Counted from the first letter of the stretch, positions 1 through 14,839 are shown. The stretch is DNA of 64,000 nt from Mugil cephalus (GCF_022458985.1 NC_061778.1:3055501-3119500), one strand, 5' to 3'. Translations and numbers: made by a program. The notes: a model not told the origin generated them from the letters alone.

Positions 1-3000
1 TTTTGATTGTTTTGTTGTATAGTACATGTATACTTTATGACCGGGGTCACTGCTATTTGCATGTTTTTCTTATATGTACAAAAACTATTGAAATATTCAA
101 CGGCGAGCAGCTACTAAGAGAATTCACCTTCCTCCAAGAGGGACTGAAAATCACCCACAATTAATGAATTAACATCTTCATACCACTGCAGCAACGTAGC
201 AGCTGACATACACTTCCAGATTCCTACCAAAAACCACTGACCGGAATATAAAAATCATGTCCCCAGGCCAGTCTGAAGTCTGTTGTTTTTTACTGAAAAC
301 TCTTTTATTCTAAGTAGCAGTCGCAAAAATACATGAAGTACAACTTTTTCCCCTCATTCAATTAAGAAAAATGTAACTCTAAAGCAGAAGTCTTCAAGGT
401 TTTCGAGGCCAAGGATCCCAAACTGATGGAGGGATTAAGTAGGGACCCCCTACCTACCTACATGTGTTGTTATTTATAAATATACGGTTTTAGTATCACT
501 TTGCATTCAGGATTAAGTTATTCAAATAATGCATAGTTTATTTCAAACATGTGCAACAATAGAGTGGCGTTGACGTCTTCTGCCTCCATTAATCCCTTCA
601 CTAAAATATGTTGGATTTATATTAATGTGCATTTAAAGAAATTTTAATTTGTGGGAGAAAATTAAAAAAAAATGTGTCTAATCAATCAAAGATTTTGCGA
701 CCGCCCTGCAGTACCTACACAGACCTCCCAGGGGGTCGGGGACCACCTGTTGAACACCTACACTCTCAATTTAGGAAACCTGCACTAAAATCTTCATCTA
801 TTAGCGGAAGTTAAATTAAATTTCTCATCTCAGCCTTGTTAAAAGCAGTTCAACTCATTCATTAAATTCACACGAGTTTTGCAAATTTACATAATATTTA
901 ACCTGAATATTGAATATTCCTTCTATAAAAGCAGTAATCCACATATTGTTTGTTGTCTCCTCTGTGCTGTGGATACAAGAAAAAGACCAAATCTTTCTGT
1001 ATATTCTTAAATTCTGTCGACCAACTCAGCATAATCTAAATATTATCGCCAACACGAGCCGGATGGCGCGATTTCAAAGAGGAAAAACTACCCGACGTTG
1101 TGGGTTAAAAAGCCGACCTCCCTCCTCCGGCCTGACATTATCTGGCTCCAGTATGCAAAGTGTAACTGGATTCCTCAGTCTGGACGGTGCAGGGCTGCAA
1201 ACACACACCCACACACATTGATGCTTTCTGGTCGCCTCTGGAGATCTGCCACATTACTCAGCATATAATTCACCACGGGGCTGTGATCGTCGGACCGGGG
1301 CTGAGCACGGGTCAGATTTATTCTGTTCGGATCAACGGCAGCAGATTAAAGCGCTGAGTCACTCCTTGGCTAGACCTCGGTTTCTCTCTCCGTCTCTACA
1401 CGGTGTGATTCGTTTCTCTGTAATGATCTGTCCCCTTAAACCCCCGTGTCACGACATGCCCCGAGACGCAAACGCAATAAATCCGCTCAATTTTTTTCCT
1501 TTTTCCAAATTTAGACACAACCGTATACGATAATTATTCCCCCCGCGTTTGGTTTTATTTTTGTACCAACCCAAGTAACTGCTGAGATCAGATCTATGAC
1601 GGAAACATTCCTCAGATGAAGTCTTCCAAAGATGGAAAAATGACATCAGTCGACCAGACAGGTTGTAAACAAGGGCGCAGTTTTTCAAACAAATCCGAAA
1701 TATCATTACTAATGCCCGCAGAGTTAAAGAAAACGGTGACGCAACCGTGAGAACTCGGCTAAACCAGAAGGTCCAGAGTTCTCACAGTGGAGTGATTTGT
1801 CACGTTTTAGGTCTGGGAATCACTATTAATGTCCTGAATCTTTTCAATTCTGATTCAGAACGTCCAAATTTGACTTGATTAATTGAGAGATATTTCTAAA
1901 CATTTCATGGTCTCATCTACCTGAAGTTATCCACTCCTCCCTGGATGAACAATTATCCAACCGGCCCATGATTCATCTTATTCTCTCAAACTCTTCCATA
2001 ACATCATCAGCTATATCTTGTATTATTAGATTCTACGTGTTTCTTTCAGTCCGATGCATCTTTGACAGAAGTTTTCTGTTTCTCCTCAAGTTTTCCTCCT
2101 GGTAAAAGATAATCATTTTATTCTTGCTCTGGCTGTTTTTTGTAAAGCGTCTTGAGACAAGTTGTATTGTTAATATTTTGCTTGTGGTTGGAACATCTTG
2201 CATCGGGCTTTTATCCAGCTCTTCTCTATCTACCTTCATACTTTTTAAATCCAAAATGACGTCACGCATCGGATTTCAGCGCTGACGGCGTTTTCAGAGT
2301 CGGAGCTCTTCTCACACATCGACTAATCTCGTTGTGTGATCTCGAGAGACGTGCCAGACCGTCTTGTAAATGTCTAATCAGAGGACGCAGATAACAGAAT
2401 ATAACTGTTTATGATTTTATCAGGCGTTCAAATAATTTTCACCATTTGTCACAAAACTACAAACTACAAAAATGCTCATCACCTTCGAGCCACTTGCCTC
2501 GCTATATGCAGTCGGATACAAAATCCTATACAACATCTCACAACTCAAAGCAACAATCTATCGCAGTTTGTAAACAATGTGATGTTTTTTGAGGGGCGGG
2601 GCTTAGCTGGAGGCAATAATCTCAAACGCTATAGCCTGTAAACGACGGTTAGCATGTTTCAGCCGATTGTTTTGCTAAGAATGGGTGAGGAAAACGCATA
2701 TTTTTAAAAAGTTGACTCTGACTGATGGGACTATATTCACCGATCCCTACACTCTCACTCACTGGATGGATGATTTGACCAAAGGAGGACACAGAGGGGA
2801 CGAAGTCTGGTCTGTCTTTATCAAGTGAAGCCTCTGATAGAAAGATATTACAAGAAGTAAGAGGAACCATTGTGGAGGGTAACGTAGTAAATACAACTTC
2901 TGCTTGGAGGTCCACGAGACATACAACTTAGCTAGCCTAGTGGTTAGCATTAGCATTAACCTGTAACTGAAATGCCCAAACTAATGATTAACTTCACCTA

Positions 3001-6000
3001 ATTTCAGTCCCAATTAAGTCTAACCCATCATGTTATCCAGGCTGAGACTGATAATGCATTACATATTAATCTTATCTGATATTAAGTGTGCGTTACAAGT
3101 GTTGTTGATGATTGATGTAGGATTTTCCCTCTTGACAGTGACTGTGTTCGCCTCCAGCTTCCCTCTGTTTTGCTTCCAGCGAACGCTGCGACGTCACAGT
3201 GACGTAGGGCACGAAGGGGTCTGCCCATGGAACATGTGAGTCTAAGGGTAATTTCTGATTAAGTGGGTGAAACAATGGGTTTGATGGTCGAGTTCAAGTG
3301 GCTTTTATTTATTTAGTTCGAAACAGAGGTTCTACAGGAAATCATTAATAAACATTATCGGCCAAGAAACGAGCTGCTGATGTATTATTTTAGGACTAAG
3401 GCCCGCTGCAGGAAACTATTAAGACCTCAGTGTTAGCGGAAGTCGTGACACAGCACACACCCCACACTGCACTACTGTGCTCTCCTACAAGTATTATAAA
3501 AATGACTATCGACTGGCCTGTGTTTCTGTTCTGCAAGGAACAGCTGTTTTCTGCTACGAACGTTTCCTCTGGTTAACAACGAGAACATTACACCATCATG
3601 TGATCACTATCTTTATGAGTTACAGCTCAACGTAAACAACATGAAACGTGAGGTACAAGAACACTGCAAAGAACCCAGTTTTAGTCAGTGAATGTATATA
3701 AAGGTAGGAACCATATGGATTCACTTGCACAACTGAAAATAATGGATATTAAAGTTAATACGTCTACTATTCAACCCAACGACGGTTCTGAATCTTGTGA
3801 AAGCTCTTTACCTCTTCATAGAGCGCAGACAAGAGAGAACCAACTCTATGGACGCAAACAGACTTTAGAGAATAAGAAGAACAGAGATTGCATGTGCATG
3901 GGGTTAAACTGCGGCAGCTCAGACCTGAGGAGAGGCACGGAGCGCTGTAAGTCGACACCTGAGAGCCTGATAGTAGAAAAAAGCCTATTGCACAATGAAC
4001 ACAACGGACCCGACTGTGTGCTCTCCACTGAGCGTCTTTCATGCTCGTCTGACGGTTCCTTTTTGTGCATATCTGTGTGATAACGCGTTGGTCTTGCAGG
4101 GGGTCCTCCTCGTGTGTGTGTTCGGTCTATGAACAACGTCATTATTCTTCCACGCCGTATCCTGATACCCAGAAAACACTACACCTGGTCTGCAGCCGTT
4201 GACAAACCCTCGAATACATTAAAGCTGCAACTTCATGACAGTTACAGTTGGACTTTGTGCCAAGTCTAATCACAACACATAGTTTTATCTGTAACCTACA
4301 TTTACTGGCACCTTTGTATCACCACCCTAATTACATCTGGAGAACGTATGTGCAGGAAACTAAACTGATAAAAGTTTTTATGCACATATATTTAAAAGTT
4401 CCTCAACAGCAGAAGAAATAAAAAGTGCATTTTAAAAACAACAGACCAGATAACGTAGCATTTACGAAAGTATTAATAATCAGATAGCAGTTTGGCAAAT
4501 CCTATAATTTTCCTTAAAAAAGCTGCACAGACATGTTCTTGAGGAAGCCATTTACAAGAGAGTCTGGTAAGCTCTTAAGCTCTTTTCCAGCGCTGCAGCT
4601 TTACATTCACACACTCATAGCTGCATCTAGTCTGCGTTACCACAGGCTCACACGTCTGCTCACAATGACAAGGAAACTAGAAAAATAATGGCAGCTCTGC
4701 ATCTTTTTTTTTTGTTAGCAATTAAGCTACTTTTACCAATTAATTTCTCTTGTGGATCTTTAAAATCCACCCAAGTCTAAGTGTAAGTCTAAGTCACGGG
4801 GCACAATGGTGGAAGATCTATTTATTTCTCGCTTCTCTGACCTTTGGGCTACTGTTGCAACCGTAACACATTTCAGTTTGGTTGAGCTGGTGGCTCGTGC
4901 ACAAAAAAAACCACACACATCAGCGAAGGCATTGTGACCAATAGACTTTATCTAATATCAGCCCGACCCCCCTAATTTTATACCAATCATACATGGTTCA
5001 GTTGGTCTCAGCAGACCAGATGATTAAAAGCCTCAGGTTGTTTGTGACTGTATGTTGTGTGTTTCTAAGTGAAACAAATGCCACCGAGGATATCTGAGGT
5101 GACTGCCAGCTTCTGGGTAACACACACACACACACACGTCAGGACAACAAGTTCATGGATCTTCGTCTTGTCCGAGGACCACGAAAGCTTTGCCTTACAC
5201 ACACACAGACACGTTGGCCTTTTTCGTAATAACGCACAGCCGTGCATGTGCACACAAGTACTCACCCACACCTACGACATGACTTCCTTTTTTCTCTCTC
5301 ACACACACACACACACAGATAAAAAAAAAAAAAAAAAAATGACTAACCCTCAAGGAAAATAGTTGTACTTTTTGTAGCTGGCCAGACGTACATCATGTCT
5401 ATTTAACTCGTTAGAATCATTTACCTCATTCTTCCTAGAAAACAGAAATATAGATATTAATAGATGCAGGTTTAGTTCGGTTAAAGTCATCTGACTGTAC
5501 ATACACCATAAACACTCATTATTTCACAACATTACAGCAGAGATGTTTCTCCAACTTGTGCTGCCTATTTCTACCTAGAACAACGATCGAGTAAAAACGA
5601 TATCCAATTCCTACAGCCGTTAACTTAAGTAAACTTCACTCAAAGGTGGAATATTCACCATAAAACATAATTATATTGCCAAGACCAACATTGGAACAGC
5701 ACGTGCTACATGCTACATGCTAGTAGCAACAACCAGACAACCTCACAGCTCACCATTGGATACGTCTGGAAAAAGAAGCCGTCTGTTCTGGCTCCTTTTG
5801 GGAAAAAAATAAAAAATAAAAAAAAAAGCACATCAGTGAGCTCCTCTGATGCTCTTGGTATCAGATGGGACTCCTGCTGCGACCGTGCTACAGAGACCTC
5901 TGATCAAAGGAACAGATGAAGACAGGACTCTTGTACTTCGGCTGAACAAAAAAAGCGGTATCTGAGCATCCCTCGTCTGATGCACTTTGTGGGAAACTTT

Positions 6001-8900
6001 CTGACGCACGTCAACTGGAAACCCAACAAACCGTCATCTGTACTGGTTTGCAGGAAAAGGAAAATACCAACTACACAAAAATACTGTAAACATCCCTTAA
6101 ATTCATGGTTAAATCACACAAAGGACTGTTGCCAGGATTTAGAAGAGACACCAGGGTTAGGTCTGGTTTCTTTGGCTTGGAAGTAAACACAGGGAAGGAC
6201 AAGTGAACTGAAATGAAAAAGGACTAAAAAAAACAGAGGAGAAGCACTGGAGGGAACAGAGCGTACAAAACACGCAAATCGTCGACCCTGGTGTGAAAGT
6301 GGTGGATGTCGTGTCCCGAGTGCTGTGACTGAATAATAACTCAGTGTGGTGATAATGATCACAGAAGACGACAAAGGCCCCAGGAGGATAAAAAAAAAAA
6401 AAATCACAGGTCCAGTTGTGTAATGGCGTGTTTAGGATGGTTTCTGCCAGCCAGAAGGTTACAAAACAGAACAAATAATCTCTATTTTCCACCTATTCTC
6501 TCTGTGTCGCGTACAAAATGCACTGCTGCATGCAGCAACATGTCTAAGCATCGCTACGTGCACATGATACCTTCATGCCATGTATACCTATTACAGCTTT
6601 TTGATCTCATCCTGTCCTTCCTCTGACCTCTATAGATGATAAACTAAAACCAAAAAGAAAACCACTAAGCTCATATTTACACAAGTTAACATAAATTCTT
6701 GTTTTAAAACTACTGTTTTTTTTTTACATTTGGCGTAAGATAAGGCCTCTTGTTCCGGGAGCAGGTGAATGGTCTGTGTTTCTTAAAATGGACAAGAGTG
6801 GGTGAGCAAGGGTGGGACGGGGAAGGGTGGTGGGGGGAGTAATGTGGTGGTGGTGGTGGGGATATGGAGGACACCCTGTAGTTGCCATGGTGAGGTTACT
6901 AACACGAGTGGCTTGTGCTTGACCGAGGACAGAAATCATTGTGCCGCCCAGCTGCCGGCTGCACAGTTAATACCCTGCTCTGCTTCCAATAAAGACGTCT
7001 CTTCCACCAGCAGTGACACAAAATACAAATGTTTTTTCTACACTGCATTAAAATCAGGGCGTGTACTGGCACTTATTGTTAGTTAAAACGACTTTTTTTT
7101 GGAGTTAGATATCCAAAAGTCCCTCTGGTCCTGCAAGGTAGCGCAGCCATTATTACCCAGCAGATTCATAAAACGAGGCAGCATGTACCATGTATTTTGC
7201 CATAGCGCACATAAAACTCCAGCCAAATGCAACAACCCAAATCAATATGATAAAAGATCGACGTGATGATGATCGGGATTGGTTTGTGCGAGATATCTGC
7301 ACAATATCCGAGCAGCAGATAGAGATTGAAGTGACGACATACCCTTTAAATAACCTTTAAACATAGGAGGGAAGTACTTTTTATTTTGCCAGCTGCCGGC
7401 TGTTGCTACAAACGGAAGCAGCTCTTTTGTTGGAGCTTTAAATACAAAAGCAGTGAGTAATAATTGAGGCTGCCGATTGGCGTTAAGGTAGGTGCCCTTG
7501 AGATAAAGGTGGGGTAACGCTGCACAGCTGCACTTTCTGGAGTCGTTATTGTGTTGAAAAGGACATTCGAGAGATTCACATTCACAATATTATCTGTGCA
7601 AAATGCTCCAAGAACACTTTAAAGTCTGCAATAACCCCCCCAGCTAGACGCTGCCGCACACACGCAGAAAAACACCAGCAGGACGAACCTGGCTAGCCTG
7701 ACACAGCAGATTTTCCAATATCGGGCTGCCCACTGAGCCGTCTGTCAGTTACACTAAAGCGGAAACTGGACAGACCAGACAGGGTGGAGGGGGACAGGGA
7801 AGGTGATGGAGGGAGGGAGGGATGGATGCAGTGGAGGCATGGGTGCAGGGCAGGCTGGGTGTGGAAAGGGCTGGGTGGTCTTACATCAGATGCATTCATT
7901 ATTGATCAGCTGAAGGGGGGGGGGGGGGCGAAGGCAGCGGTGGAGGTGAAAGTCTGGAAGGATTTTTAAGGCGTCTCATTGATTCAAATGTGTGCAATTT
8001 GCCTGCGTTTGAAATCAGACTCAGCACACAATCCACCACCCCCTCCTCCTCCTCTTCCTCCTCCACGCCTCCCATCCTTCATCCCTCTCCCCATGTCTGT
8101 CTCCCCCCATCTCAGCCTCCATCCCGGCCTGGTCTGTGTGTCCAATTGCAAACCCGTCCCAAATGAACTAGGGGAGATTAGTCTGTGTTGCCTTGCTTGA
8201 TTGCAGCTGCTCTTTGCACATGGCACACTAATCTCAAGAAGGTTGAGATGGGGGGGTTACTGCGACCACTTTCTTCAGAAACACAATAAAACCTGAAGGT
8301 GACAAACACACACCCGCCTTGTCTTTTAATTATCTACTTACATGGTCCGGGTTTCTCTCGTTCCCAGGCAGTGCCGTGCGTAAAGACATGTTTCGTCCCT
8401 GAGTGCGTTTCGTTTGCGCCGTGCAGGAGAAAGATGAAAGTGTGGGTTTGTGTTCACAATGGGTCAAAAACAAAAAAACAAAAAAAAACAAAAAACAACC
8501 CCAGATTTAGCCCTGGCTGTCAGTCCCACCAGGCCCAGTGTATGGGAGAAAAATCAGACCTTCACTTCTTCTCATACAATCCTCATTGTCATTGAAGGCA
8601 GCACAGATCACCAAGACAGTGATCCAGCTTAAATATAAAAAACAAAAAAAACAAAAACAAAACAAAAAAAACAGTAAACTGGTTTACTACATCCACCTCA
8701 TGTCTGTCTGCTGTTGTTGTTGGTACCAGCCCAGCCTCCACTGAAGGAAGAAAAAATAAAAAACACCCCCTCCACTTTGCTTCACACGTCCCCCCCCCCC
8801 AATCCCACCCAGATGTGATGATGCTACCCTATCATCTCTGTGTAAAAAACCGCCTGGGTCCTTTAACAAACAATAAAACAACAACAGCGGTCACCGGTTC
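1..8900. other. Gene-free stretch, no coding exon recognised
   Basis: I see no open reading frame with protein-family character or a convincing exon in either strand. The stretch is AT-rich up to about 7.6 kb and contains short CA runs (about 5,120-5,140 and 5,301-5,318) and homopolymers (A-run near 5,321-5,339). From about 7.6 to 8.9 kb it becomes C- or G-rich with pyrimidine tracts. An AATAAA on the + strand lies at about 8,285. It could be an intron or long UTR of a gene whose exons lie outside the window; the sequence alone does not decide. Confidence 0.6.
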
Positions 8901-8956
8901 ACTTTCAAAAGCATCGTCTTCGGGTTAAAAGGGGAAGAAAACACAATCATTGAGGC

Positions 8957-9017
8957 TTCTTCTTCTTCTTCTTCTCTTTTTTTCTTCTGCTTCTTCTTCT
9001 TCTTCTTCTGCTGCTGC
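8957..9017 (+). repeat. (TTC)n/(CTG)n trinucleotide tract
   Basis: A run of cttcttctt units interrupted by ttttt and ending in ctgctgctg. On the - strand it reads as GAA/GAG, which explains the spurious Glu/Arg-rich reading frame here. Confidence 0.8.
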
Positions 9018-9249
9018 TAAATGGTCGATGAGAGGAAACAGTGGTGGGCTCCGAGTCTCCCTGTGACCAGTTGAAAGAGAAAAAGGGAGGAGGAGGTGGA
9101 GGAGGAGTAGTAGTCCCCCCCCTCTTTTAACGCTTCCCACGGACAAACAGCCCCACGAAAGAGAGTCAGGAACCGGTGGAAGAAGCCGAGAGATGTGTGT
9201 GTGTGTGTGCGGGGGCCTTGGGAAATAAATCAATGGCAAACTGTATTGA

Positions 9250-9543
9250 AGGAAAGCGGCGGATGTGCAGCCTCCCAGCCAGCCAGTCTCACCGCTCCAG
9301 TCCGCCCTTTAGCTCCTCTCATTCGGCTGCGAGTGGTGAATGAAAACACGTCGCCAACGTCCGGGGATGAAAGTCCGTCTCTTCCCGTGTCAGAAATATA
9401 TAATTTGTCTTTTTTTTTCTTCTAACGACTGAGACGGTGGCGGACCGGGTTTAATCCTCCGCCTCCAAACACACAGTGACTAGAGAAAGAGTGGCGACTA
9501 GAGAGGGACGTCAACCCAGGGACGCGCATGCGCACACGCGCAC

Positions 9544-9583
<40 letters not shown>

Positions 9584-9650
9584 GGTTTAGTCGTGCCGCC
9601 TTCAGGTGCGCCGCATAAAATCCGTCTTCCGGACACGTCCACCAACGTTC
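9250..9650. promoter_or_regulatory. CpG-rich promoter-like region with NRF1-type palindrome
   Basis: Base composition changes sharply from the AT-rich flanks to CpG-rich DNA. It contains the palindrome GCGCATGCGC at 9,524-9,533, the NRF1 core, inside a longer alternating purine/pyrimidine run. A CT microsatellite follows immediately. Palindromic NRF1 sites next to CpG-rich DNA are typical of TATA-less vertebrate promoters. Direction is unclear. Leftward transcription would give a 5' leader rich in GAA/CAG triplets across 8.9-9.3 kb, with the coding exons outside the window. No downstream coding exon is visible, so the role is inferred. Confidence 0.4.
9549..9581 (+). repeat. (CT)n microsatellite
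   Basis: An uninterrupted run of about 16 CT dinucleotides directly beside the NRF1-type palindrome. Confidence 0.9.
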
Positions 9651-10710
9651 GTGAAATAAAGTCACATTTAGCTAATTTTATCTAATAATTCTTATCTAAT
9701 GATTGTTATCTTAATTATTTTTAATGACTAAATTTCCTTAATTACACCTCAAGAAGAACAATGCCAGCTTTTCCTTTCTTCTAAAATATCATTATCGCCC
9801 CCTGGTGGCTAAATGTGGGCATTTTCCTGGGTCACATAATAATAACAATCATTATTAATATTATTATTGTTGTTGTTTATGGATATGTGTGCAGTATATT
9901 TAAAAATGTATATTCATATAGATATTAATGTAATGTATTTATTTTACATATTTATAGGACCGTTTATAAAGAATAAATATAAAATAAATGATACAAACTG
10001 AGGAATAGTTTTTTGGTTTACGATCACTATTTCTTTATTTTATATGTACAAATGTATTGTACATATTGCGTATGGTCATATTTATTGTGTATATAAACAT
10101 GTACATATAGATCTATTTATGATTACACCAGATGTGCAAGGTGTCCTAAATGTTTTCCTCTGTAACTTTTTTCTAATGTTGCTGTGTCATCCTGAGTTTC
10201 TCCTGCTTCGGATCAATAAAGTTACATCTCAGTTAGCATCTTCCGTTTCAAAGATTCTTGTGGATGTCATTCAGGATATCATTCGTTCATATTTTTGTTT
10301 CCCAATCTCAAAGGAAAGTTCATAAGGAAGCTCTGTGAAATCTATCTGGGCAGGAGGCTGAAGTTTGTCCCCGAACAGAAACAGGACACTGCAGCTGGAC
10401 AGTCCCATCTTAAGGGAAATGGAGATACAGCACCACTGCAAACTGTCTTTGAGGAGATAAGACTACTACCTCTAATGACATCTTCTTCAGCTCTCATAAC
10501 CAGACCAGCCTCAAATTTAAATATGCGCATCACATACGATGACACATCCACCCATATCAGCTTAACTTGTAAACAGTTTCATGTTCCAAGTTCATATCAA
10601 AGTGAAACAAAACTTCATCTTTCCCACAGCATCAGAACTCAACACACTTCACCAACCCTTCCCCCCACGTTCTTAAAGGCACAATTACTCCATTCATACA
10701 GACGTGCACA

Positions 10711-10713
<3 letters not shown>

Positions 10714-10776
<63 letters not shown>
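10714..10776 (+). repeat. (TG)n microsatellite, about 31 units
   Basis: A perfect TG run followed by agacagagagag. Runs of this length can adopt Z-DNA and are usually polymorphic in fish. It creates false Cys-Val and Thr-His reading frames. Confidence 0.95.
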
Positions 10777-10778
<2 letters not shown>

Positions 10779-11777
10779 ACAGAGAGAGCGTCATTAATGC
10801 TTCAAGAAGTTTACGTAGACCTCCTACCAGGAAATCTGGCTTTGCCTCATTTGGGTTTGTTGGTTCAGCATCACAATTAATCCTATTTAAGACGACTGAA
10901 CCAACACTTACTGACAATTTAACACGTTTATTAAACAACAAGACTAATTCCTGTTAACAGCAGCAACCCAGCGGTAATTATCACATCACATTTCTTCTCC
11001 ATCTGGATTCATTCTGCAGAACTAAATCCTTATAAACTTTATTCGATATTATTCTGAGATTAAAGTCAGAATTCTTCTGACTTTTTCTCAGAATTATAAG
11101 ACTAAAGTTAGAACTAAAGTAAAAATGCATTTGCTCTAATTAGATTTTTCCTCTTCCATATATATTGATTTGAACCTCACAATAAATTTCGCATTACTTT
11201 CATGTGCAGTAAATTGTGAACTTTTCCCATAGCACCTAAAAAACACGTGCATAGCATTGAACACATTGCAAATTTAAAGTCGTTACATGTGGATTAAACT
11301 GCATCCCAGAGTTTTGTTTTTGTTTTTTTTTGTTTTTTTTACTTGGTTCAAGTCCAGAGGTGAGTGCATGCTGGAGGATTCTTGAGCATCCAACAAACAG
11401 TGGATGGACTTTATCTTCCTTAAATCCTCTAATCTGTGCTCATCAGGTAGAAGGAGGATTTCTTCTTTCATCTGATTTTTAATCTGATCACAGCTGGAAT
11501 GAGAGAAGAACCCAAAACCTCACGGACACAGTCGCCCTCCCCTGAAGATGTTTTAATGCCTTTTCATTTATTTATTTATTTTTTTATTTCATGTTTTGTA
11601 CCTGCTGTCATGTTGATCGAAACAAAGCACCGACAGTAGAACATAAATCGTGTGGCCATCGTGTACAGCCACATCCACGTAGAGGACATTTCTTTGAATG
11701 ATGCTAAAAGATAGAGAGGTGCACTCAAGCCTGAATTTAAACCCAGGATCTTTATAGAATATGAAAATGAAAACATA

Positions 11778-12060
11778 CACCACAGGCCAAACGTTTGGAA
11801 GCAACTTCAAGTTTCTGTTTACAATACCCGTCTTAAAAAATAGCTGTGAGTTCTATGTATTTTTAAATGCTTTTACTGCATGATCAGGCTTTGCTTTTTA
11901 TTGATATGAACCGTTTTCCTCAATTTACCTTCAGGTGTGCATTAATGTTACCAGAACATTGCTGAATAAATGTCAGCAAAATGAATGAAGAAGGGCTTAG
12001 TTTTAGGGTCGAGAACATTTGCAGGATACGACTTGATACACAGAAACTCTTGCATCAGAC
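11778..12060 (+). mobile_element. Tc1-type MITE, copy 1 (3'-truncated)
   Basis: It begins with the terminal motif CACAGGCCAAACGTTTGGAA and continues with the same internal sequence as the copies at 20.9 and 24.9 kb, including the shared stretches gatatgaacc and gttaccagaa and the segment reading gaagaagggcttag. Similarity fades at about 12,040-12,060. The matching right inverted repeat (GGCCTGTAGTG) is absent, so the copy is truncated. Homology to the other two copies is direct; the class is inferred from the Tc1-like terminus. Confidence 0.75.
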
Positions 12061-12637
12061 TTTAGTGCACCTAATAAACTGATAACGGAGAAAATAGTGA
12101 TTTGTCTAAGGTATCTTTACATAACTACTGTTGGCATATCAATAAAACTGGAAGTCTTACCTGAACTGATCTGAACCTGTTGGACCGAATCCAGGGCCTC
12201 ATCTTTCCTCCCCCTCCTACTTCCTGTTTATGACTGACACCTTCAGCGACCTTAACTCCCTCAGACTACAAGCGCTTCTTGGTTGCTTGCTGCTGCTGCT
12301 GCTGCTGCCGCTGCAACAAAACAGGTGAACGACACAAAAGCAGATTCACTGTCGTCCCTCAGAGAGCGGAGGCAGAGAAGGACATTGGCTGGAACACCAG
12401 GGGAATCAATGGTGGTGGAAAGGACAAGCGCAGGAGCGGTCCATATTTCCACGGATTGCAGAGCATGTACTGAACACAGTGTTACAGAGTGCACCGGCTT
12501 CATTAGCATCACTGTCCAGTCAGCTGTGTGTAAACCAATTAGAGAAAAAAACTACTGGATGTGGAACTGTCAATACTTCTAATGGGCTATGGAAAAGGAA
12601 GGGAGGTGGTGGGCGAGTCTGCCACTGTGTTGTTCTC

Positions 12638-12670
<33 letters not shown>

Positions 12671-14839
12671 CTGGATTGATCCAGCCAGCAGCTCACACCC
12701 ACCCCGAGGGCATCGACACACAAACAAACACTTTTGCTCCTACTTTGCGAGGACCTTTGTGTAGCTAAAGTTTTTTTTTTTTTGTTTAGCAGTAAAAACT
12801 ACATTTGTGGCCCCACCCTTCAACCGAACCTCAATCTAAACACAATGTTAACATTAAAACCAGCAAATCGTCTTCAAACTGAAGAAGCAAAGTCCGCATT
12901 TAAACACATCTCAGTAGTTTCTAAGACTGGGATACAACTACATTAATCAAACCCCGAAGATCTCCACGTGCTTTTATCTGTTAAACTCAAAAACATCATT
13001 GTTTTATTCATCTTACTTCGCAGAAGCTGGTGGACATAAGACATAAGACAATGTTTATTTATCCCTTGTATCAGAAAATACCTTGTCACAGTAGTGCAGA
13101 ATGAGGGCTGGGAAATAAAGTAATGCTAAAAGATTGGAATATAATATAATTGCTAAGAAAGTAAACGTCGATATTGAGGTAGAATTAGATTATTGTGTAA
13201 AATGAATCCGTAAAAAGGACAAAATTGATTTATGAATGATTTGTTTTTGTTTTTTTAAGTAAATCTGTTCTTTGACTTGTGATTTTTAAGGCTCAAAGGC
13301 CTCAAATGGACTCTGTTTAAGGACATATAGAGCTTCAAATACCTTCAAACGTCCAGAGACAGAAGTAAAATGACTTTCTTAACCACCAACGCTGATTAAA
13401 GTATTAAAAAGAATTCTCACATAAATACAAAAACACATACATAACCTCCTCTTCTCTTCTTTGGCATGATGCCACTTGTAACAGTGTCGTCTCTGCTAAT
13501 CCCCCCCCCACACACACACACACTTATTCCCACGATGCCATGAACTGTAATCTGGACGGGATTAAAGCCTGACCTACTGTACAGCAGACAGTCAAGCTCA
13601 GAGCCAGCTGATAACGTCACTGGGGCAGATTTAAAACGAAGCACGCAAACACCAAAAGTTTTCGAGGAAAGAGATGAAATCATCGATCCTCTTCAGTAAA
13701 TAATATTAGTTCTGAAACATTTGATGCGACCGACTGAAAGAGCAGATTCTGCCTGGAGGAAAAAACAGGCTCAGTAGGTAATCGATTAACTAATCAATTT
13801 GTTGCAACTAACCCTGTTGGAGCTGAACATTAAGAAGAAAATGAAAATGAAAGTGTGTCGTCTGAAAACCTTCCTCTATAAAATGAGTTTATGGTGCCAT
13901 CTGTTGGTAAAGCAGAGAGGGTAATTAATGATGCATTGGAACATCATCAGGGTGATATATGAAGCCCAAACCCAGACTAAGTTCTTCATTTGTAGTTTTA
14001 ATTCATTGATTAAAACAAAACAATTCAATATAAACACAAACATTCAGAAATCTGAATGAAAGGGAGCAGAAAGAAGAATAATCTTATAAAATCTGCCCCT
14101 TTACTCCAAGAATCAATTTACAAAGAACCGAAATTAAAAAAACAAAAACACAATAAGCAGCAAAATAATGATAATAATAAAATGAAATGAAATGAAACAA
14201 GTATCAGCCTTAGTTCCCTTAGTTCTTAGTTCCCAAGATACAATTCCATCATGAAATGTTTGCAGACCTTCCATGACTACACAGCGGGTAGGACAATTAA
14301 ACTAATATGTTATATTTCCTTAACATACTGGCTTTAATTGTTCTTTTAAATGAAATTTTGATTTGGTTTCTTTGCTCAGATTGTTCCATAAACTGGTTCC
14401 TTACACAGAAACACAGCATTCTGTAAGTTTAGTCCTGAATCTTGTTTTGTTTTTTGTTTTTTTTCTTTTTTTGTAAAAGAACTCTGTTCCTTTTAAGTTT
14501 TAGTTGCTTTATCTTTTTCAAATCTTTTCTGAATGTTGATTGGTAACGTTTGAAACATAATTTGCAGAATACTGTAATTTAATAATTCTTGAAATTCCAA
14601 CAATTTCAGCTGATGGAATACATGGATTTGTGGATCTCTGTATTTTTTTCTTTCAGATTTTTACCTGTTATCATGATGCGAGTAAGTTTTATGTTAAAAT
14701 TGCATTTTTAAACTAACTACAATGACTTAGAAAAGCAAAATGAGGCATTGTATCTGTCAGCCACTGAAAGTTTGAACATCTTAAGGCCTTTTAAATTGCA
14801 GAGGCAATTTAAGGACCTAACCTAAGCAACATAGTTTAT

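Noticed and set aside
8925-9239. 104-codon - strand frame with poly-Glu and poly-Arg
   Set aside because: Produced by the TTC and CA simple repeats in the promoter-like region; no conserved features.
10295-10777. 160-codon frame ending in repeated Cys-Val
   Set aside because: Its end is a translated TG microsatellite and its first part has no coding character.
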